Origin: Micavibrio aeruginosavorus ARL-13
Lineage (GTDB): Bacteria; Pseudomonadota; Alphaproteobacteria; Micavibrionales; Micavibrionaceae
Length of the DNA stretch: 64,000 nucleotides
NCBI RefSeq assembly: GCF_000226315.1
Contig: NC_016026.1
Span: 992,001-1,056,000, forward strand
Reading direction: 5' to 3'
Under the pieces are notes generated by a model. The model was given only the letters and a program-made list of their open reading frames with translations. It was not told the DNA's origin and searched no databases. Numbering within the stretch: position 1 is the first letter of the stretch; every line of letters begins with the position of its first letter. Below are positions 35,018-44,183 of this stretch, piece by piece. A program made the position numbers and the translations under genes.

Positions 35018-35479
35018 ATGAAGACATATTCTGCAAAACCCAGTGATATCCAGAAGAAATGGGTCATTGTTGACGCCGAGGGCGTTGTTCTGGGCCGTCT
35101 GGCCTGTGTTATTGCCGACCACCTGCGCGGCAAGCACAAAACCACCTACACCCCGCACATGGATGATGGCGACAACGTGATCGTTATCAACGCGGAAAAG
35201 GTGAAAATTACCGGTAAGAAAAAAGAACAAGACATTTTCTACTGGCACACCGGCTATCCGGGCGGGATCAAAGGCCGCACCAAGGGCGAAATCCTGGAAG
35301 GCAAATACCCGGGCCGCGTTATCGAGAAGGCTGTTGAGCGCATGATGCCGGAAGGCCCGCTGACCAACCATCTGATGACCAACCTGCGTATTTATGCCGG
35401 GACGGAACATCCGCATGCCGCACAAAATCCGGAAGTTCTGGATGTTGCCGCCATGAACCCGAAAAACAAACGCAAATAA
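35018..35479 (+). CDS. rplM: 50S ribosomal protein L13
   Basis: 153-residue ribosomal protein with [34 protein letters not shown] and [10 protein letters not shown], all standard. The ATG at 35018 gives the normal N-terminus; an upstream in-frame TTG is not needed. rpsI follows 25 bases downstream, as in most bacteria. Confidence 0.97.
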   Translation: MKTYSAKPSDIQKKWVIVDAEGVVLGRLACVIADHLRGKHKTTYTPHMDDGDNVIVINAEKVKITGKKKEQDIFYWHTGYPGGIKGRTKGEILEGKYPGRVIEKAVERMMPEGPLTNHLMTNLRIYAGTEHPHAAQNPEVLDVAAMNPKNKRK

Positions 35480-35504
35480 TCGTCACAGGTAAGGAATTTA
35501 GAAA

Positions 35505-35993
35505 ATGGCTACGAAAACTGAAACCGTGAACGATCTGAAAGACCTGAAACAAGCCGTTGGCGTTGATGTTGCCGCACCGGTTGTGCGTGAACGCAAAGTT
35601 GACGCTCAGGGCCGTTCCTATGGCACGGGCCGTCGTAAAGACGCCGTTGCGCGCGTATGGGTAAAGCCGGGTAAAGGCACTGTGACCGTGAATGGTCGTG
35701 ACCAGTCCGTTTACTTCGCTCGTCAAACCCAACGTCTGATCCTGAACCAACCGTTCCTGATCTGCAATCGCGTCGGCGAATTCGACGTGATCTGCACGGT
35801 CACCGGCGGTGGTCTGTCCGGTCAGGCTGGTGCTGTACGCCACGGTATCTCCCGTGCTCTGCAAAACTTCGACCCGGCTCTGCGCCCGGTTCTGAAGAAA
35901 GCCGGCATGCTGACCCGTGACAGCCGCGTTGTTGAACGTAAAAAGATCGGTCTGCACAAAGCCCGTCGTTCCAAACAGTGGGCAAAGCGTTAA
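35505..35993 (+). CDS. rpsI: 30S ribosomal protein S9
   Basis: 162-residue protein. The conserved core begins at [20 protein letters not shown] and ends in the basic tail RRSKQWAKR, which reaches the decoding site. An N-terminal extension of about 45 acidic/polar residues is usual in alphaproteobacterial S9. AAGGAATTTAGAAA leads into the ATG. A terminator follows. Confidence 0.97.
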   Translation: MATKTETVNDLKDLKQAVGVDVAAPVVRERKVDAQGRSYGTGRRKDAVARVWVKPGKGTVTVNGRDQSVYFARQTQRLILNQPFLICNRVGEFDVICTVTGGGLSGQAGAVRHGISRALQNFDPALRPVLKKAGMLTRDSRVVERKKIGLHKARRSKQWAKR

Positions 35994-36017
35994 TCGCTTC
36001 GTTTTTACACAAAATTC

Positions 36018-36048
36018 AAAAACGCCCGGTTTTCGCCGGGCGTTTTTC
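36018..36048. terminator. Terminator after rpsI
   Basis: CGCCCGG/CCGGGCG stem with a TTTTCG loop, flanked by A and T runs. Confidence 0.92.
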
Positions 36049-36077
36049 TTATGGGGCTTTTGTGATAGGGTTTTTCT

Positions 36078-36605
36078 ATGTTTACACGTGTGTTCAAAGG
36101 AAAATTACCACAAATTGACGCCTCGGCTTTTGTTGCCGAAACGGCGGCCATCATTGGCGATGTTGTGGTGGGAGCGGGCGCCAGCATTTGGTATGGCTGT
36201 ACCCTGCGCGGTGATGTGAACAATATTGTTATCGGTGCCCGCACCAATATTCAGGATGGAACAATCATCCACGTATCATCAACGACGCAAGGTACCTATG
36301 TCGGTGATGATGTGACGGTGGGGCATGGGGCAATCTTGCATGCCTGTACCATTGGTGATCGTGCCTTTATCGGCATGCAGGCCTGTGTGATGGATGACGC
36401 CACGGTTGAGGCCGATGCTATGGTCGCCGCCGGTGCCTTGGTTACGCCTGGCAAGACCGTGCCGTCTGGGCAATTATGGGGTGGGCGCCCGGCGCGTTAT
36501 ATGCGCGATTTGACGGATGATGAAAAGAAATTCCTGCTGTTTTCTGCGGAACGTTACGCCAAATTGGCGCAGACCTACCGGGCGGAGCCGGGGGCGATGG
36601 AATGA
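36078..36605 (+). CDS. Gamma-class carbonic anhydrase-like protein
   Basis: 175-residue left-handed beta-helix protein with hexapeptide repeats from about residue 15 to 130. His residues in DGTIIHV and in VGHGAILHAC are placed as the zinc ligands of gamma carbonic anhydrases of the YrdA/PaaY group. GGRPARYMRDL precedes the C-terminal helix. Catalysis is not certain, since many members lack measurable activity. The stop overlaps the next gene by 4 bases. Confidence 0.87.
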   Translation: MFTRVFKGKLPQIDASAFVAETAAIIGDVVVGAGASIWYGCTLRGDVNNIVIGARTNIQDGTIIHVSSTTQGTYVGDDVTVGHGAILHACTIGDRAFIGMQACVMDDATVEADAMVAAGALVTPGKTVPSGQLWGGRPARYMRDLTDDEKKFLLFSAERYAKLAQTYRAEPGAME

Positions 36606-37345
36606 CGCAACGCATTCTCCCGTCCGGGATTATGGTTGTCAGCGATGATCTCTATGATCCGACGAGGCATGTGGATGGTGTGAATTACACCCATCTGACC
36701 GGAGGGATTTATCTGCCCGTACCGATGCATGAGCTGAATCTGGCGCAGTTGCAGGATGTAAACCGCTTGCGTGATCGGGGTTTCAAATCCGGTATTGAGC
36801 AAAAGAATGATGCCCTGAAAGGCATGGTGGCTGATGCGGTTTCAAATTTCACTGCGGGCCGTTCATTTGGCATTGTTGATGTGGGCAGTGGTTTAACGAC
36901 CATGGCACCTTATTTCCCGGGTGCGTCCTGTTACGTGTCGATTGATATCGATCCGCATGTGGTGGATGCATTGCGTCAGCAGGGTGTAGAATCTCATCTG
37001 GCTAAAAATATTCGCGACGTGAATATGGGTGGACATGATGTGAATGTATTGATTGCGCTGTATATGCTGCAGTTCAATGTGCATGATGATTTTTTCGAAG
37101 GCTTGGCATCCATCATGCGTGAAGATGATGTGATGTTCGCCAATCTTTATCGCATTGATGATGCGCGCAAATGTTGGCTGCGTGACCAGGCGGTGGCTGC
37201 AGGCCTGATGATCGGGCCGGAGATCGCGGATACAAAGATATCGCCGGGGCGGCAGGTGTTTTGGACGATGGCGAAGGATCAAAGCGCAGCCGATCGGTTG
37301 GCGGCGATGTTTGGGGCAAAACTGTCTTCACTCCCTCTCCCATAG
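36602..37345 (+). CDS. Class I methyltransferase-like protein
   Basis: 247 residues. FGIVDVGSGLTTM resembles SAM motif I and VSIDIDPHVVDALRQQGV motif II, followed by DVNVLIALYMLQFNV. No substrate motif is recognised. The last few codons and the stop lie inside a REP-like repeat, so the C-terminus (LSSLPLP) is probably supplied by repeat insertion. It is translationally coupled to the carbonic anhydrase gene. Confidence 0.68.
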   Translation: MTQRILPSGIMVVSDDLYDPTRHVDGVNYTHLTGGIYLPVPMHELNLAQLQDVNRLRDRGFKSGIEQKNDALKGMVADAVSNFTAGRSFGIVDVGSGLTTMAPYFPGASCYVSIDIDPHVVDALRQQGVESHLAKNIRDVNMGGHDVNVLIALYMLQFNVHDDFFEGLASIMREDDVMFANLYRIDDARKCWLRDQAVAAGLMIGPEIADTKISPGRQVFWTMAKDQSAADRLAAMFGAKLSSLPLP

Positions 37346-37428
37346 GGAGAGGGCTGGGGTGAGGGGTTTTTGTGGTGGGTTTATTTCCCCTCACCCTAAT
37401 CCTAACCCTCTCCCTATGGGAGAGGGGA
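37331..37428. repeat. REP-like inverted repeat pair (same family as 1334-1485)
   Basis: Two inverted CCCTCTCC-N-GGGAGAGGG palindromes, about 37333-37366 and 37387-37427, with GGTGAGGGG tails facing each other. It separates the convergent ends of the methyltransferase-like gene and phaC and contains the stop codon of the former. Confidence 0.85.
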
Positions 37429-37442
37429 TAAGACGGGATAAA

Positions 37443-39293
37443 TTACTCCGCTCTGGCCTTCACGTAACTGCCGGGGGCGTTTTCAATGGGTTTGAGCGTG
37501 CCGCCGCCGGGCTTTCTGGCGGGCACTTTGGGGCCGGATTTGTCCTCAATCCATTTGATCCAATCATCCCACCATGATCCTTCGTAATGTTTGGCTTCGG
37601 CCAGCCATTTGTCGGGGGATGATTTCAAATCATTGTTCTTCCAATATCCGTATTTGCCCGATGTCGGCGGATTAACGACGCCCGCAACGTGGCCAGACAT
37701 GGCCAAAGTGAATTGTACATCCCCGCCCAGAATACGCGCGCCCGAAAATGTCGCCATCCATGGGGCGATATGGTCTTCCTTGGTTGACAGGAAATAGGCA
37801 GGCGTATCGATTTTATGCGCATCAATTGGAACATCATCAATCTTGATCGCGCCGGGGCGGGTCAGTTTGTTTTCAATGTACATATTGCGCAGATAATAGC
37901 TGTGCATCGCCGCCGGCATATTGGTGGAATCGTCGTTCCAATACAGCAAGTCAAACGGGAACGGTTCACGACCCAACAGGTAGTTATTGACGACAAAGCT
38001 CCAGATCAAATCATTGGCGCGGAGCAGGCTGAACGTATCCTTTAAACGCTGGGCAGCCAGGAAGCCACGCTCAGACATTTCATTTTCCATGGCGTGGAGC
38101 TGTTCCTCGTCAATGAAAACCTTGATATCGCCCGCATCTTCAAAATCAATCAGCGTGGTCAGGAATGTGGCCGATGCAATGCGCGTTTCTTCGCCCTTGC
38201 CGCGCCCCTTCATCCACGCCAGTGCCGTGGTCAGCAATGTGCCACCCAGACAGTAGCCAATGACGTTGCAATCTTTCTCACCCGTCGCGGCTTCAACCGC
38301 GTCCAGTGCGCTTAAAACGCCATCCTTCATATAGTCAACGAAGGTTTTCATGGCCAGCCGCTTGTCCGGGTTGGCCCATGAGATGATGAAGACTGTCTGT
38401 CCCTTGTTCAGCAAATAACGAATAAATGAATTATCCGGGCGCAAGTCGAGAATATAAAATTTATTGATCCATGGCGGGATAATCAGAAGGGGGCGTTTGT
38501 AAACGTCCTTCGTGGTTGGTTCATACTGAATCAACTGGATCAGGTCGTTTTGATAAATCACCTTGCCCGGTGTCGTGGCAATGTTTTCGCCAATTTTAAA
38601 GGCGTCGTAATCCGTTGTGCTGATCTGCAATTTTCCACGACCGCGTTCCAGATCTTCCAGCAAGTTCTGGAATCCCTTGACCAGATTTTCGCCGTTGCTT
38701 TCAATCGTGGCCTGCAATACATCCGGGTTGGTCAGGATAAAATTACTGGGCGCCATCGCATCAACGATCTGGCGGGTGTAAAATTCAACCTTGCGACGCG
38801 TGTCTGGGTCCAGCCCCTCGGTTTTACGCACAACATCATGCATCCACCGGCTGGACATCAAATAAGATTGTTTGATGAAATCGAACAGGGCGCTGTCCTG
38901 CCACGCGGCGTTTTTGAAGCGGCGATCACCCTTGTCCGGGGCGAAGTGGGGGGCAACATCTTCGCCGGCCATGCGGCGGGCGCTGTCCTGCCATAACGTC
39001 ATCCAGTTGCGCCAATATTCGGCCTGCATCTCGGTCAGCTTTTGTGGGTCGGAATAAAGGTGCTGCATAAAATCGACCCAGGCGCGCGTGGCATTCATCG
39101 GGTCCAATGCCATGCCACCGGGGTGGTGCATGGTGATCTCCTGTTGTTTCTGCATCCAGCTTTGCATCATTGGCTGGATATGGCTGTACGCTTCGGTCAG
39201 GCTCTTGCTCAAAGCCATGGGATCGAAAGGCAGGTCTTGGGTCTGCTTTGCTGCGGTGTTCGGTGTTTCGGTGGGCGTTTTCTTTTTGGTCAT
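37443..39293 (-). CDS. phaC: Poly-beta-hydroxybutyrate polymerase (class I PHA synthase)
   Basis: 616-residue enzyme that polymerises 3-hydroxyacyl-CoA at the surface of PHA granules. The lipase-like box is GYCLGGTLL with Cys348 as nucleophile. The VIYQNDLIQLIQYEPTTKDVY and PLLIIPPWINKFYILDL-type segments and the His in MSGHVAGVVNPP complete the family pattern. The length matches class I, which acts without PhaE. A separate phaZ-like gene lies at 59840-61225. Confidence 0.93.
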   Translation of the reverse strand: MTKKKTPTETPNTAAKQTQDLPFDPMALSKSLTEAYSHIQPMMQSWMQKQQEITMHHPGGMALDPMNATRAWVDFMQHLYSDPQKLTEMQAEYWRNWMTLWQDSARRMAGEDVAPHFAPDKGDRRFKNAAWQDSALFDFIKQSYLMSSRWMHDVVRKTEGLDPDTRRKVEFYTRQIVDAMAPSNFILTNPDVLQATIESNGENLVKGFQNLLEDLERGRGKLQISTTDYDAFKIGENIATTPGKVIYQNDLIQLIQYEPTTKDVYKRPLLIIPPWINKFYILDLRPDNSFIRYLLNKGQTVFIISWANPDKRLAMKTFVDYMKDGVLSALDAVEAATGEKDCNVIGYCLGGTLLTTALAWMKGRGKGEETRIASATFLTTLIDFEDAGDIKVFIDEEQLHAMENEMSERGFLAAQRLKDTFSLLRANDLIWSFVVNNYLLGREPFPFDLLYWNDDSTNMPAAMHSYYLRNMYIENKLTRPGAIKIDDVPIDAHKIDTPAYFLSTKEDHIAPWMATFSGARILGGDVQFTLAMSGHVAGVVNPPTSGKYGYWKNNDLKSSPDKWLAEAKHYEGSWWDDWIKWIEDKSGPKVPARKPGGGTLKPIENAPGSYVKARAE

Positions 39294-39371
39294 AAGAGGC
39301 CTCCGGGCGATGCGGGATTATCGTGCCCGAAAACGGCATAAATTTAAACCGGAAAAGGCGTCTGTATGACC

Positions 39372-40631
39372 TTAATTCAACCGTGGCGGGGTGACATCAT
39401 CGTCGAATGAAATCTGGTTCAGGATGGTTTCATCAATAACCACCTGATTTCGGCCATTTTGCTTGGCGCGGTACAGCGCGTGGTCGGCCCGGACCAGCAT
39501 GGTGTTAATGGATTCATTCGGGTCGTTGGGGTTCAGCGAAGCCACCCCGATGCTGACCGTCATTTTTGTAATAATTCCATCCCCGGAATCGATCACCTTC
39601 TCTTCAATCAAGCGGCGCAGGCGTTCGGCCACCTTATAGGCCCCGGTGGTATCCGTTTCGGGCAGTAAGACCGCAAATTCTTCACCACCCAAACGGCCAA
39701 TCATCGGCGTGGCTTCATCTTCCATATCGGATTGCAACGTGTTGCGGGCGAGGCGGTTCAGGTTCATGTCGTCAACCCGCGTGACAATATCGGTCCCGCG
39801 CAGGAATTCCGCGCTGCTGGTAGCTAGTAATTTGATGGCGATATCGCCAACGTGGTGACCGAATGTGTCGTTGATTTTCTTGAAATTGTCGATGTCCAGC
39901 AACAGGATGGACAGCGGGCGTTTATACCGGATCGCCCGGATAACCTCGACCGATTCACGCATGAAATGGCGGCGGTTGCTGATCCCGGTCAGTTCGTCCG
40001 TCGTGGCCATGCGTTCAAGGTTGAGTTCAAGGGCATAGGCCTTCCGGCGTGTCAGAATAACAATGTAGGTGATGGCGGTGCCCAATGACGCATACATCAT
40101 CACGAAATAGTTTGCGTTGACCATCTGCACGGGGGTGTAGCCCTTGAGCGTCATCATGCCGTTGATAATGACGAATGAAAAACTGCTCATCAACAGGGCG
40201 GAGCGGACGGAGGGCATCAGCGGCACCAGAAGGAATGGCACCAGCGCACCCGCCAGCCCGATAATAAACCCGTCCGGGATCAGAAGCAGGATATGCGACA
40301 CGTTAAACACCATGGCGACCAGGGCGGCCACGGCCACAGATTCACAAATCTGCCCCGCGATGGGCAGGAACATCAGGAACAACAGGAACAGATAAAGCGG
40401 GATCAGGTACAGGCGGACGGGAATAAGGTGCGGCAATAATTCCGACCCGGCCAGAATGAAGTCCCAGTAAATGAACAGGGGGTAGAGCAGTGTCGCGACA
40501 ATCAAACAGGTCCGCACGAACGGCACAAACCGTTCGCGTTGCGCGTCCAGATATTTCTCCTCGACTTCGTCAGAGAAGGAGACTGGCTTTGGGAAACTGA
40601 ACAATTGCGTCCAACGCGGGAACGTCGACAC
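39372..40631 (-). CDS. Membrane-bound diguanylate cyclase (GGDEF) with insert before the active site
   Basis: 419-residue protein with about six transmembrane helices (residues about 38-185) and a C-terminal GGDEF domain that makes cyclic di-GMP. GGEEF is at 315-319. An RxxD inhibitory site (RGTD) is at 278-281, but about 28 residues are inserted between it and GGEEF, where five residues are normal. ATTDELTGISNRRHFM and the SIGVASL strand are intact. Activity is likely because the A-site is complete; feedback inhibition may be altered. The gene is monocistronic, upstream of phaC on the same strand. Confidence 0.88.
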   Translation of the reverse strand: MSTFPRWTQLFSFPKPVSFSDEVEEKYLDAQRERFVPFVRTCLIVATLLYPLFIYWDFILAGSELLPHLIPVRLYLIPLYLFLLFLMFLPIAGQICESVAVAALVAMVFNVSHILLLIPDGFIIGLAGALVPFLLVPLMPSVRSALLMSSFSFVIINGMMTLKGYTPVQMVNANYFVMMYASLGTAITYIVILTRRKAYALELNLERMATTDELTGISNRRHFMRESVEVIRAIRYKRPLSILLLDIDNFKKINDTFGHHVGDIAIKLLATSSAEFLRGTDIVTRVDDMNLNRLARNTLQSDMEDEATPMIGRLGGEEFAVLLPETDTTGAYKVAERLRRLIEEKVIDSGDGIITKMTVSIGVASLNPNDPNESINTMLVRADHALYRAKQNGRNQVVIDETILNQISFDDDVTPPRLN

Positions 40632-40746
40632 GGCGGGCCAATCCTTTTCTATGCCCCTGAAAGATCAGGGTAATTTTTACACAAGATAGACGGGGATAAA
40701 CCCCATGCTCATCCTAGGGGAAGAGGGTTACTTTATTGTTAAATAA

Positions 40747-40760
40747 CGCAGAATTCTGCG
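40747..40760. promoter_or_regulatory. 14-bp perfect palindrome between the GGDEF and OmpA-like genes
   Basis: CGCAGAATTCTGCG in the 282-bp divergent intergenic region, 154 bases before the lipoprotein start. It is a candidate operator; no regulator is assigned. Confidence 0.35.
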
Positions 40761-40913
40761 GATTTAATGCTGGATTCCGGCTTTGGACAGGGAATCGGGC
40801 GGGAAAACTTGGGGCCGGGGCCCCGGAACCCCTTGAAAAGCCGGGATTCGCGGGCCACCATGGGGCCCGATTTTGACTCACGCTTGACCGCCTTTTCTGC
40901 GGAGGATATCCCC

Positions 40914-41720
40914 TTGAAACCGTTTAAACTTCTGACTTTGTCCTGTGTGTCCGTCCTGGCCTTATCTATGGCGGCGTGCGGCCAGTTTGCCCGTGACCTT
41001 GATACGGCGTTTAATGGTGGTTTCAACGATCCGGCCTATACAGTCAGCCAGCCTGACATCACCATGCCGACGCCCCCGGCGCGCGTGGATTACAACAGCT
41101 TGGCCGCTCAATATTCCAACAGCTCGGTTCAGCTATACACATTGGACGATGCGCCCGTTCCGGTGCGTCAGTCGGTGCAGATGCCGGGTGATATGCGTTA
41201 TGCCGCAGGCGGTTTGCAAGCCAGCACCGATCCATCGGTGACGGTGTTCCCCTTTGCGGATGGCGGTTACGTTCCGGGTGTCCGCCCGACACAGGCCCAG
41301 CATCGTGGTGGCCCGTTGTTGCCAATGCCGACCGATATTGGCGGTATTCCGACCTATGCCGGAAGCCCGGCCCGTATTTACTTTGAACACGGCTCCGCCG
41401 CGCTCAGCGCCACAACGCGCCAGGTTCTGGGCAGTGTAGCCCAGCGTTACCTGGAACAAACGCCGGGTTATATGGTGGAGGTGGGCGGCCATGCCAGCAC
41501 CCGCACGGATGTCGCCGATCCGGTGAAGAGCCGCATCATCAACTTTGATATGTCGATGAAACGCGCGATGGCGGTGACCAAGCAACTGATCCGTGATGGT
41601 GTTCCGGTGGATGTGGTCAAGGCCACGGCCTATGGCGACACGCATCCGGCCGTTGTTGAAAACAGCGCCGCGGACGAAGCCCGCAACCGTCGCGTCGAAA
41701 TCATTACACGCCCGCGCTGA
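40914..41720 (+). CDS. OmpA-family peptidoglycan-binding lipoprotein
   Basis: 268-residue lipoprotein starting at TTG 40914, seven bases after GGAGGA. The signal peptide MKPFKLLTLSCVSVLALSMAAC ends with Cys22 for lipidation. A Pro-rich linker leads to an OmpA-C-like domain (residues about 160-268) with IYFEHGSAALS, VEVGGHAS and ARNRRVEI, which binds diaminopimelate. It probably tethers the outer membrane to peptidoglycan, similar to Pal. A much longer upstream frame exists but lacks a ribosome site and would bury the signal peptide. Confidence 0.85.
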   Translation: MKPFKLLTLSCVSVLALSMAACGQFARDLDTAFNGGFNDPAYTVSQPDITMPTPPARVDYNSLAAQYSNSSVQLYTLDDAPVPVRQSVQMPGDMRYAAGGLQASTDPSVTVFPFADGGYVPGVRPTQAQHRGGPLLPMPTDIGGIPTYAGSPARIYFEHGSAALSATTRQVLGSVAQRYLEQTPGYMVEVGGHASTRTDVADPVKSRIINFDMSMKRAMAVTKQLIRDGVPVDVVKATAYGDTHPAVVENSAADEARNRRVEIITRPR

Positions 41721-41742
41721 TATCACCTGAAGGGAGATGCCC

Positions 41743-43041
41743 ATGACTGCTGATACGTTCCGGATTGGTCTGGCTGGTCTGGGGACCGTCGGTGTGGGTG
41801 TCATTAAAATCCTGCAAACCCATGCGGATATGATCGCCGCCCGGGCCGGGCGCAAGATTGAAGTTCTGGCGATTAGTGCGCGGGATCAGGGGCGTGACCG
41901 TGGTGTGGATCTGTCCGCCTATGAATGGACCGAAAACCCCGAACGCATGGCGGGCGACCCGCGTCTGGATGCAGTGGTCGAGGTGATGGGCGGATCCGAT
42001 GGCCCGGCGCTGTCCTTGGTTGAGACCGCATTAAAGGCCCGCAAGCCTGTTGTGACAGCGAACAAGGCCTTGATCGCCACGCACGGTGTGCGTCTGGCCG
42101 GGCTGTCGGATCAAACTGGAACCCCGTTGAAATTCGAAGCCGCCGTGGCCGGTGGCATTCCGGTGATTAAAGCCTTGCGCGAAAGTTTTGCCGGCAACCG
42201 CTTGAACGCGGTTTATGGCATTTTGAATGGCACATGCAATTACATCCTGACCGAAATGCGCCGTACGGGCCGCAATTTTCTGGATGTGTTGGAGGAAGCG
42301 CAGGCCAAGGGCTATGCCGAGGCTGATCCGACTTTTGATATTGATGGTATTGATGCCGCGCACAAGCTGTCCATCCTGACGGCGTTGGGGTTTGGCGTAA
42401 AACCCGATTTTCCGGCCATGAAAATTGCCGGCATTCGCCATGTCAGTGCGGGTGACATCGACCATGCGGCGGAATTGGGCTATCGCATCAAATTGCTGGG
42501 TGTGGCCCGGCGTTTGGATGATGGGAAAATCGTGCAATCGGTTGAACCGTGCTTGGTTCCCGAAGGTCACCCGCTGGCTGCCGTGGATGATGTGTTCAAC
42601 GCCGTGTTTGTTGATGGCGATTTCATGGGCAAGGAAATGCTGGTTGGGCGTGGCGCGGGCGAGGGGCCAACGGCATCCGCGGTGGTTGCTGATTTGATCG
42701 ATCTGGTGCGCGGTGATCGCGGCCCGTCATTCGGTGTGCCGGTGGATGATCTGGTCACGGCCACATGGGCGGGGCCGGCGGATATTATCAGTGGGTTTTA
42801 CCTGCACCTGAACGTGTTGGATAAACCCGGCGTTCTGGCTGCCGTGTCGGCGATCCTGCGCGATTACAATGTTTCGGTCGAAGCCATGATCCAGCGCGGA
42901 CGTAACCCGGACCAACCCGTGTCCATCGTCCTGACCACGCATGAGGCCCGTCAGGCCGACATTGATGGTGCCTGTGCCGAAATTGCCAAATTGCCACAGG
43001 TGACGGGGTCGCCCTGTGTCATGAAATTGATCGAGATATAA
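41743..43041 (+). CDS. hom: Homoserine dehydrogenase
   Basis: 432-residue NAD(P)-dependent enzyme converting aspartate semialdehyde to homoserine for threonine and methionine synthesis. GLAGLGTVGVGVIKIL binds the cofactor, VTANKALIATHG and NGTCNYILTEM are family blocks, and a C-terminal ACT domain (from about residue 345) senses amino acids. AAGGGAG supports the ATG at 41743. It ends at a strong terminator. Confidence 0.94.
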   Translation: MTADTFRIGLAGLGTVGVGVIKILQTHADMIAARAGRKIEVLAISARDQGRDRGVDLSAYEWTENPERMAGDPRLDAVVEVMGGSDGPALSLVETALKARKPVVTANKALIATHGVRLAGLSDQTGTPLKFEAAVAGGIPVIKALRESFAGNRLNAVYGILNGTCNYILTEMRRTGRNFLDVLEEAQAKGYAEADPTFDIDGIDAAHKLSILTALGFGVKPDFPAMKIAGIRHVSAGDIDHAAELGYRIKLLGVARRLDDGKIVQSVEPCLVPEGHPLAAVDDVFNAVFVDGDFMGKEMLVGRGAGEGPTASAVVADLIDLVRGDRGPSFGVPVDDLVTATWAGPADIISGFYLHLNVLDKPGVLAAVSAILRDYNVSVEAMIQRGRNPDQPVSIVLTTHEARQADIDGACAEIAKLPQVTGSPCVMKLIEI

Positions 43042-43045
43042 AAAA

Positions 43046-43074
43046 ACAGGCCGCAAAATCTGCGGCCTGTTTTC
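43046..43074. terminator. Terminator after hom
   Basis: Perfect 10-bp stem ACAGGCCGCA/TGCGGCCTGT with an AAATC loop, followed by TTTTCTTT; A run on the other side. Confidence 0.92.
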
Positions 43075-43098
43075 TTTACGCAATAAACGCAGAAACGA

Positions 43099-43500
43099 TT
43101 ATCGTGCCAGTTTCGGCAGCAAACGGTAACGGGACGAGCCGTCGCTGTTGATCGCGGTCATACCGAAACGATTTTGATCAATGGTTTCGAACATAGCGGT
43201 CCAGTGACCGGTTGCGCGCAGGCCTTTCAGAACAGCCATGCTCTGACCTTCGTCGCTGAATGCGATGTAACCCGGCTTGTCTGCTGTCGGTGCTTTTTCT
43301 ACATAGTGCAGTTTGGCTTCAACGCCAGCCAGCACGGCTTCAACCGGGCCCAAGGCTTTTGCTTTTGCAGCGGACAGGGCGTTGAACATGTCTTTGTTGG
43401 TGACCGGGATGGCAAAGCGCATACCGTCTTTTGCCAGTTTAGCGAAATCGTCGCTCATCGTGTTGAAGATGGAGGCGAATTTTTGGGCTTCTTGGTACAT
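43099..43500 (-). CDS. Uncharacterised small protein, paralogue of the upstream gene
   Basis: 133-residue protein without signal peptide or membrane segment; I recognise no family. It shares a layout with the protein encoded at 43558-43983: an N-terminal helical part, an A-I-P-type strand, a KPGYIAF segment (LPGFVTF in the partner), a central GH and a C-terminal S-x-x-Y-x-L-L. This suggests an old tandem duplication. It lies 57 bases downstream of its partner and convergent with hom. Confidence 0.7.
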   Translation of the reverse strand: MYQEAQKFASIFNTMSDDFAKLAKDGMRFAIPVTNKDMFNALSAAKAKALGPVEAVLAGVEAKLHYVEKAPTADKPGYIAFSDEGQSMAVLKGLRATGHWTAMFETIDQNRFGMTAINSDGSSRYRLLPKLAR

Positions 43501-43557
43501 TCTTTTGGTCCTCTATTACCGTTGGTTTGAAGTCGGGCGTTCTTATAAACTCTGTTG

Positions 43558-43983
43558 TTACTGGCGTACAGCCAGAACGTTGTAGCAGGAGCCATTCCGA
43601 TCCTGCATACGCAGGGACTGTACGACGCCTTTGTGATTAATCTCGCACAATGTCGTGCTGTGACCGCAATCGTGCATAGCGTTTTGGAAGACGTGGGCCA
43701 GATCGCGGTTGTTGAATGTCACAAAACCGGGCAGGTCGCCATGGCGGCTCGGGTTCTGGGTGGTAAACCGCATCGTTTCACCCTTGGCGCGCATCAATGT
43801 TGCAACGGCCTTGATTTGCGGATTGTCGCTTTTAACCAGGATATTTTCCGCCGCATCGAATTCATCATTGGTGGGCAGAATAACGGCGTAGTTTTTGCCA
43901 TTCATGCTTTCACGGGCCAGCGTCCCGGAAATCATATTGAACAGGGACAAAACATGCTCCCGCATTTGAAACATACTCCGCAT
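43558..43983 (-). CDS. Uncharacterised small protein, tandem paralogue
   Basis: 141-residue protein; GAGGT eight bases before the ATG at 43983 supports the start. Predicted cytosolic. It contains LPGFVTFNNRDLAHVFQNA, MHDCGHST and a closing SCYNVLAV strand, matching in order the segments of the protein at 43099-43500. No known function is recognised. The two genes probably form a small operon. Confidence 0.7.
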   Translation of the reverse strand: MRSMFQMREHVLSLFNMISGTLARESMNGKNYAVILPTNDEFDAAENILVKSDNPQIKAVATLMRAKGETMRFTTQNPSRHGDLPGFVTFNNRDLAHVFQNAMHDCGHSTTLCEINHKGVVQSLRMQDRNGSCYNVLAVRQ

Positions 43984-44183
43984 CGGGTCATACCTCGAAT
44001 ACAGTGAACTGATGGCGCTTTGTACATTTTGTTAATTGGTTATGTCAAGAAAATGTGGTGGCGGCCCCGGAATAGGGCCAGATGGGGTGGATAGGGCGGA
44101 AATCCGCCATTTTTGCGCTTTGATCCGGGGGCGTCCCGGCCCTAAACTGGGGCTATACTCCTAAAAAACAAGGGATCACAGGA

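Noticed and set aside
40767-40913. Longer N-terminus for the OmpA-like lipoprotein
   Set aside because: It would place 49 residues before the signal peptide; the TTG at 40914 has a strong GGAGGA site at proper spacing.
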